Below are positions 13,820-13,997 of a stretch of DNA of 13,997 nt, in pieces (positions within the stretch are counted from its first letter, which is position 1; each line of letters begins with the position of its first letter). Origin of the DNA: G963674505 sp964575975 (lineage in GTDB: Bacteria; Desulfobacterota; Desulfobacteria; Desulfobacterales; SKZT01); NCBI GenBank assembly GCA_964575975.1, contig CAZNTU010000143.1:1-13997 (forward strand), written 5' to 3'. Made by a program: the position numbers and the translations under genes. The notes beneath the pieces are model-generated. The model saw nothing but the letters and a program-made list of their open reading frames with translations, ran no database searches and was not told the origin of the DNA.

Positions 13820-13997
13820 TGGGTCCTTTGCCATATCGAGATACAGGGGCGGGACCAATTTGGATTTCCCAAGCGCATGTACGTCTACAACTACCGGGGC
13901 TTCGACTTCTTCGACAGAAAAGTGGCGAGCCTCGCGGTCCTGGCCGACGACAACCCGTCGTGGCGGCCGGACCATTACAGCTACGAAGTGCTGGGGA
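13820..13997 (+). pseudogene. 5'-truncated Rpn/transposase-like gene fragment, runs off the window
   Basis: The frame reads WVLCHIEIQGRDQFGFPKRM, then YVYNYRGFDFFDRKVASLAV and LADDNPSWRPDHYSYEVLG up to the window edge. As I remember, this is the HIEVQG...MYVYNYRxxD...VASLAVLAD...WRPD block of a widespread family of about 300 residues annotated as Rpn-like recombination-promoting nuclease/putative transposase or cytosolic protein. The family normally has about 60 residues before this block, but here two consecutive TAA codons (13814-13819) stand directly upstream in frame, and the other upstream frames do not supply the missing part. An ATG at 13877 lies in the middle of the block. It is most likely a decayed copy; the far end is not visible. 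It lies head-to-head with hcp. Confidence 0.55.

Noticed and set aside
13694..13975. A 94-codon upstream extension of hcp
   Set aside because: Relatives start at MFCxQC, a near-perfect Shine-Dalgarno precedes the inner ATGs, and the extension is antisense to the Rpn/transposase-like fragment.

Overview
The window is a dense, moderately GC-rich bacterial chromosome segment with ordinary housekeeping genes. The cell has two membranes: there is a class A penicillin-binding protein followed directly by a lipobox-bearing lipoprotein, and a single-pass SPOR protein. It is probably able to live without oxygen, because the hybrid cluster protein has the cysteine spacing of the Desulfovibrio-type enzyme. 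A latent-endonuclease MutL and a GatCA-type amidotransferase fit the same picture. My best guess, by inference only, is a Desulfobacterota / former Deltaproteobacteria-like lineage. No rRNA, tRNA or CRISPR array was seen.

Layout. (1) Bases 1-342 hold no gene. They contain a perfect 28-bp GC-rich inverted repeat (48-139) and an AT-rich stretch. (2) Bases 343-5054 form a minus-strand operon that reads, in transcription order, SPOR-domain protein, gatC, gatA, a 58-residue unannotated-looking small protein, mutL. A good promoter lies about 110 bases upstream of the SPOR gene. (3) Bases 5055-5372 are a divergent intergenic region with promoters facing both ways. The rightward promoter carries an exact inverted repeat in its spacer. 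(4) Bases 5373-9525 form a plus-strand operon: a D-2-hydroxyacid dehydrogenase strikingly like plant HPR1 hydroxypyruvate reductase, a PBP1b-type bifunctional peptidoglycan synthase, and a TPR lipoprotein that looks like a LpoP-type activator of that synthase. (5) Bases 9636-13693 are minus strand and read, in transcription order, hcp, a PNPOx-like split-barrel protein, a protein-isoaspartate methyltransferase fused to an internally shortened erythromycin-esterase-like domain, and a dodecin. (6) At 13820-13997 there is a 5'-truncated fragment of an Rpn/transposase-like gene, running off the window.

How the genes work together. The first operon pairs translation fidelity (amidation of mischarged tRNA) with mismatch repair. 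The second is mainly envelope growth: the lipoprotein start codon abuts the synthase stop codon, as expected for an enzyme and its own activator. The third looks like a stress set (nitrosative stress, flavin handling, protein repair).

The most unusual points are the plant-HPR1-like enzyme at the head of a cell-wall operon, the synthase/TPR-lipoprotein pair outside its best-known gammaproteobacterial setting, the in-frame loss of the middle of the esterase domain in the methyltransferase fusion, a dodecin lacking the usual flavin-stacking tryptophan, and the long perfect inverted repeat downstream of mutL. I found no convincing wholly new multi-gene system.
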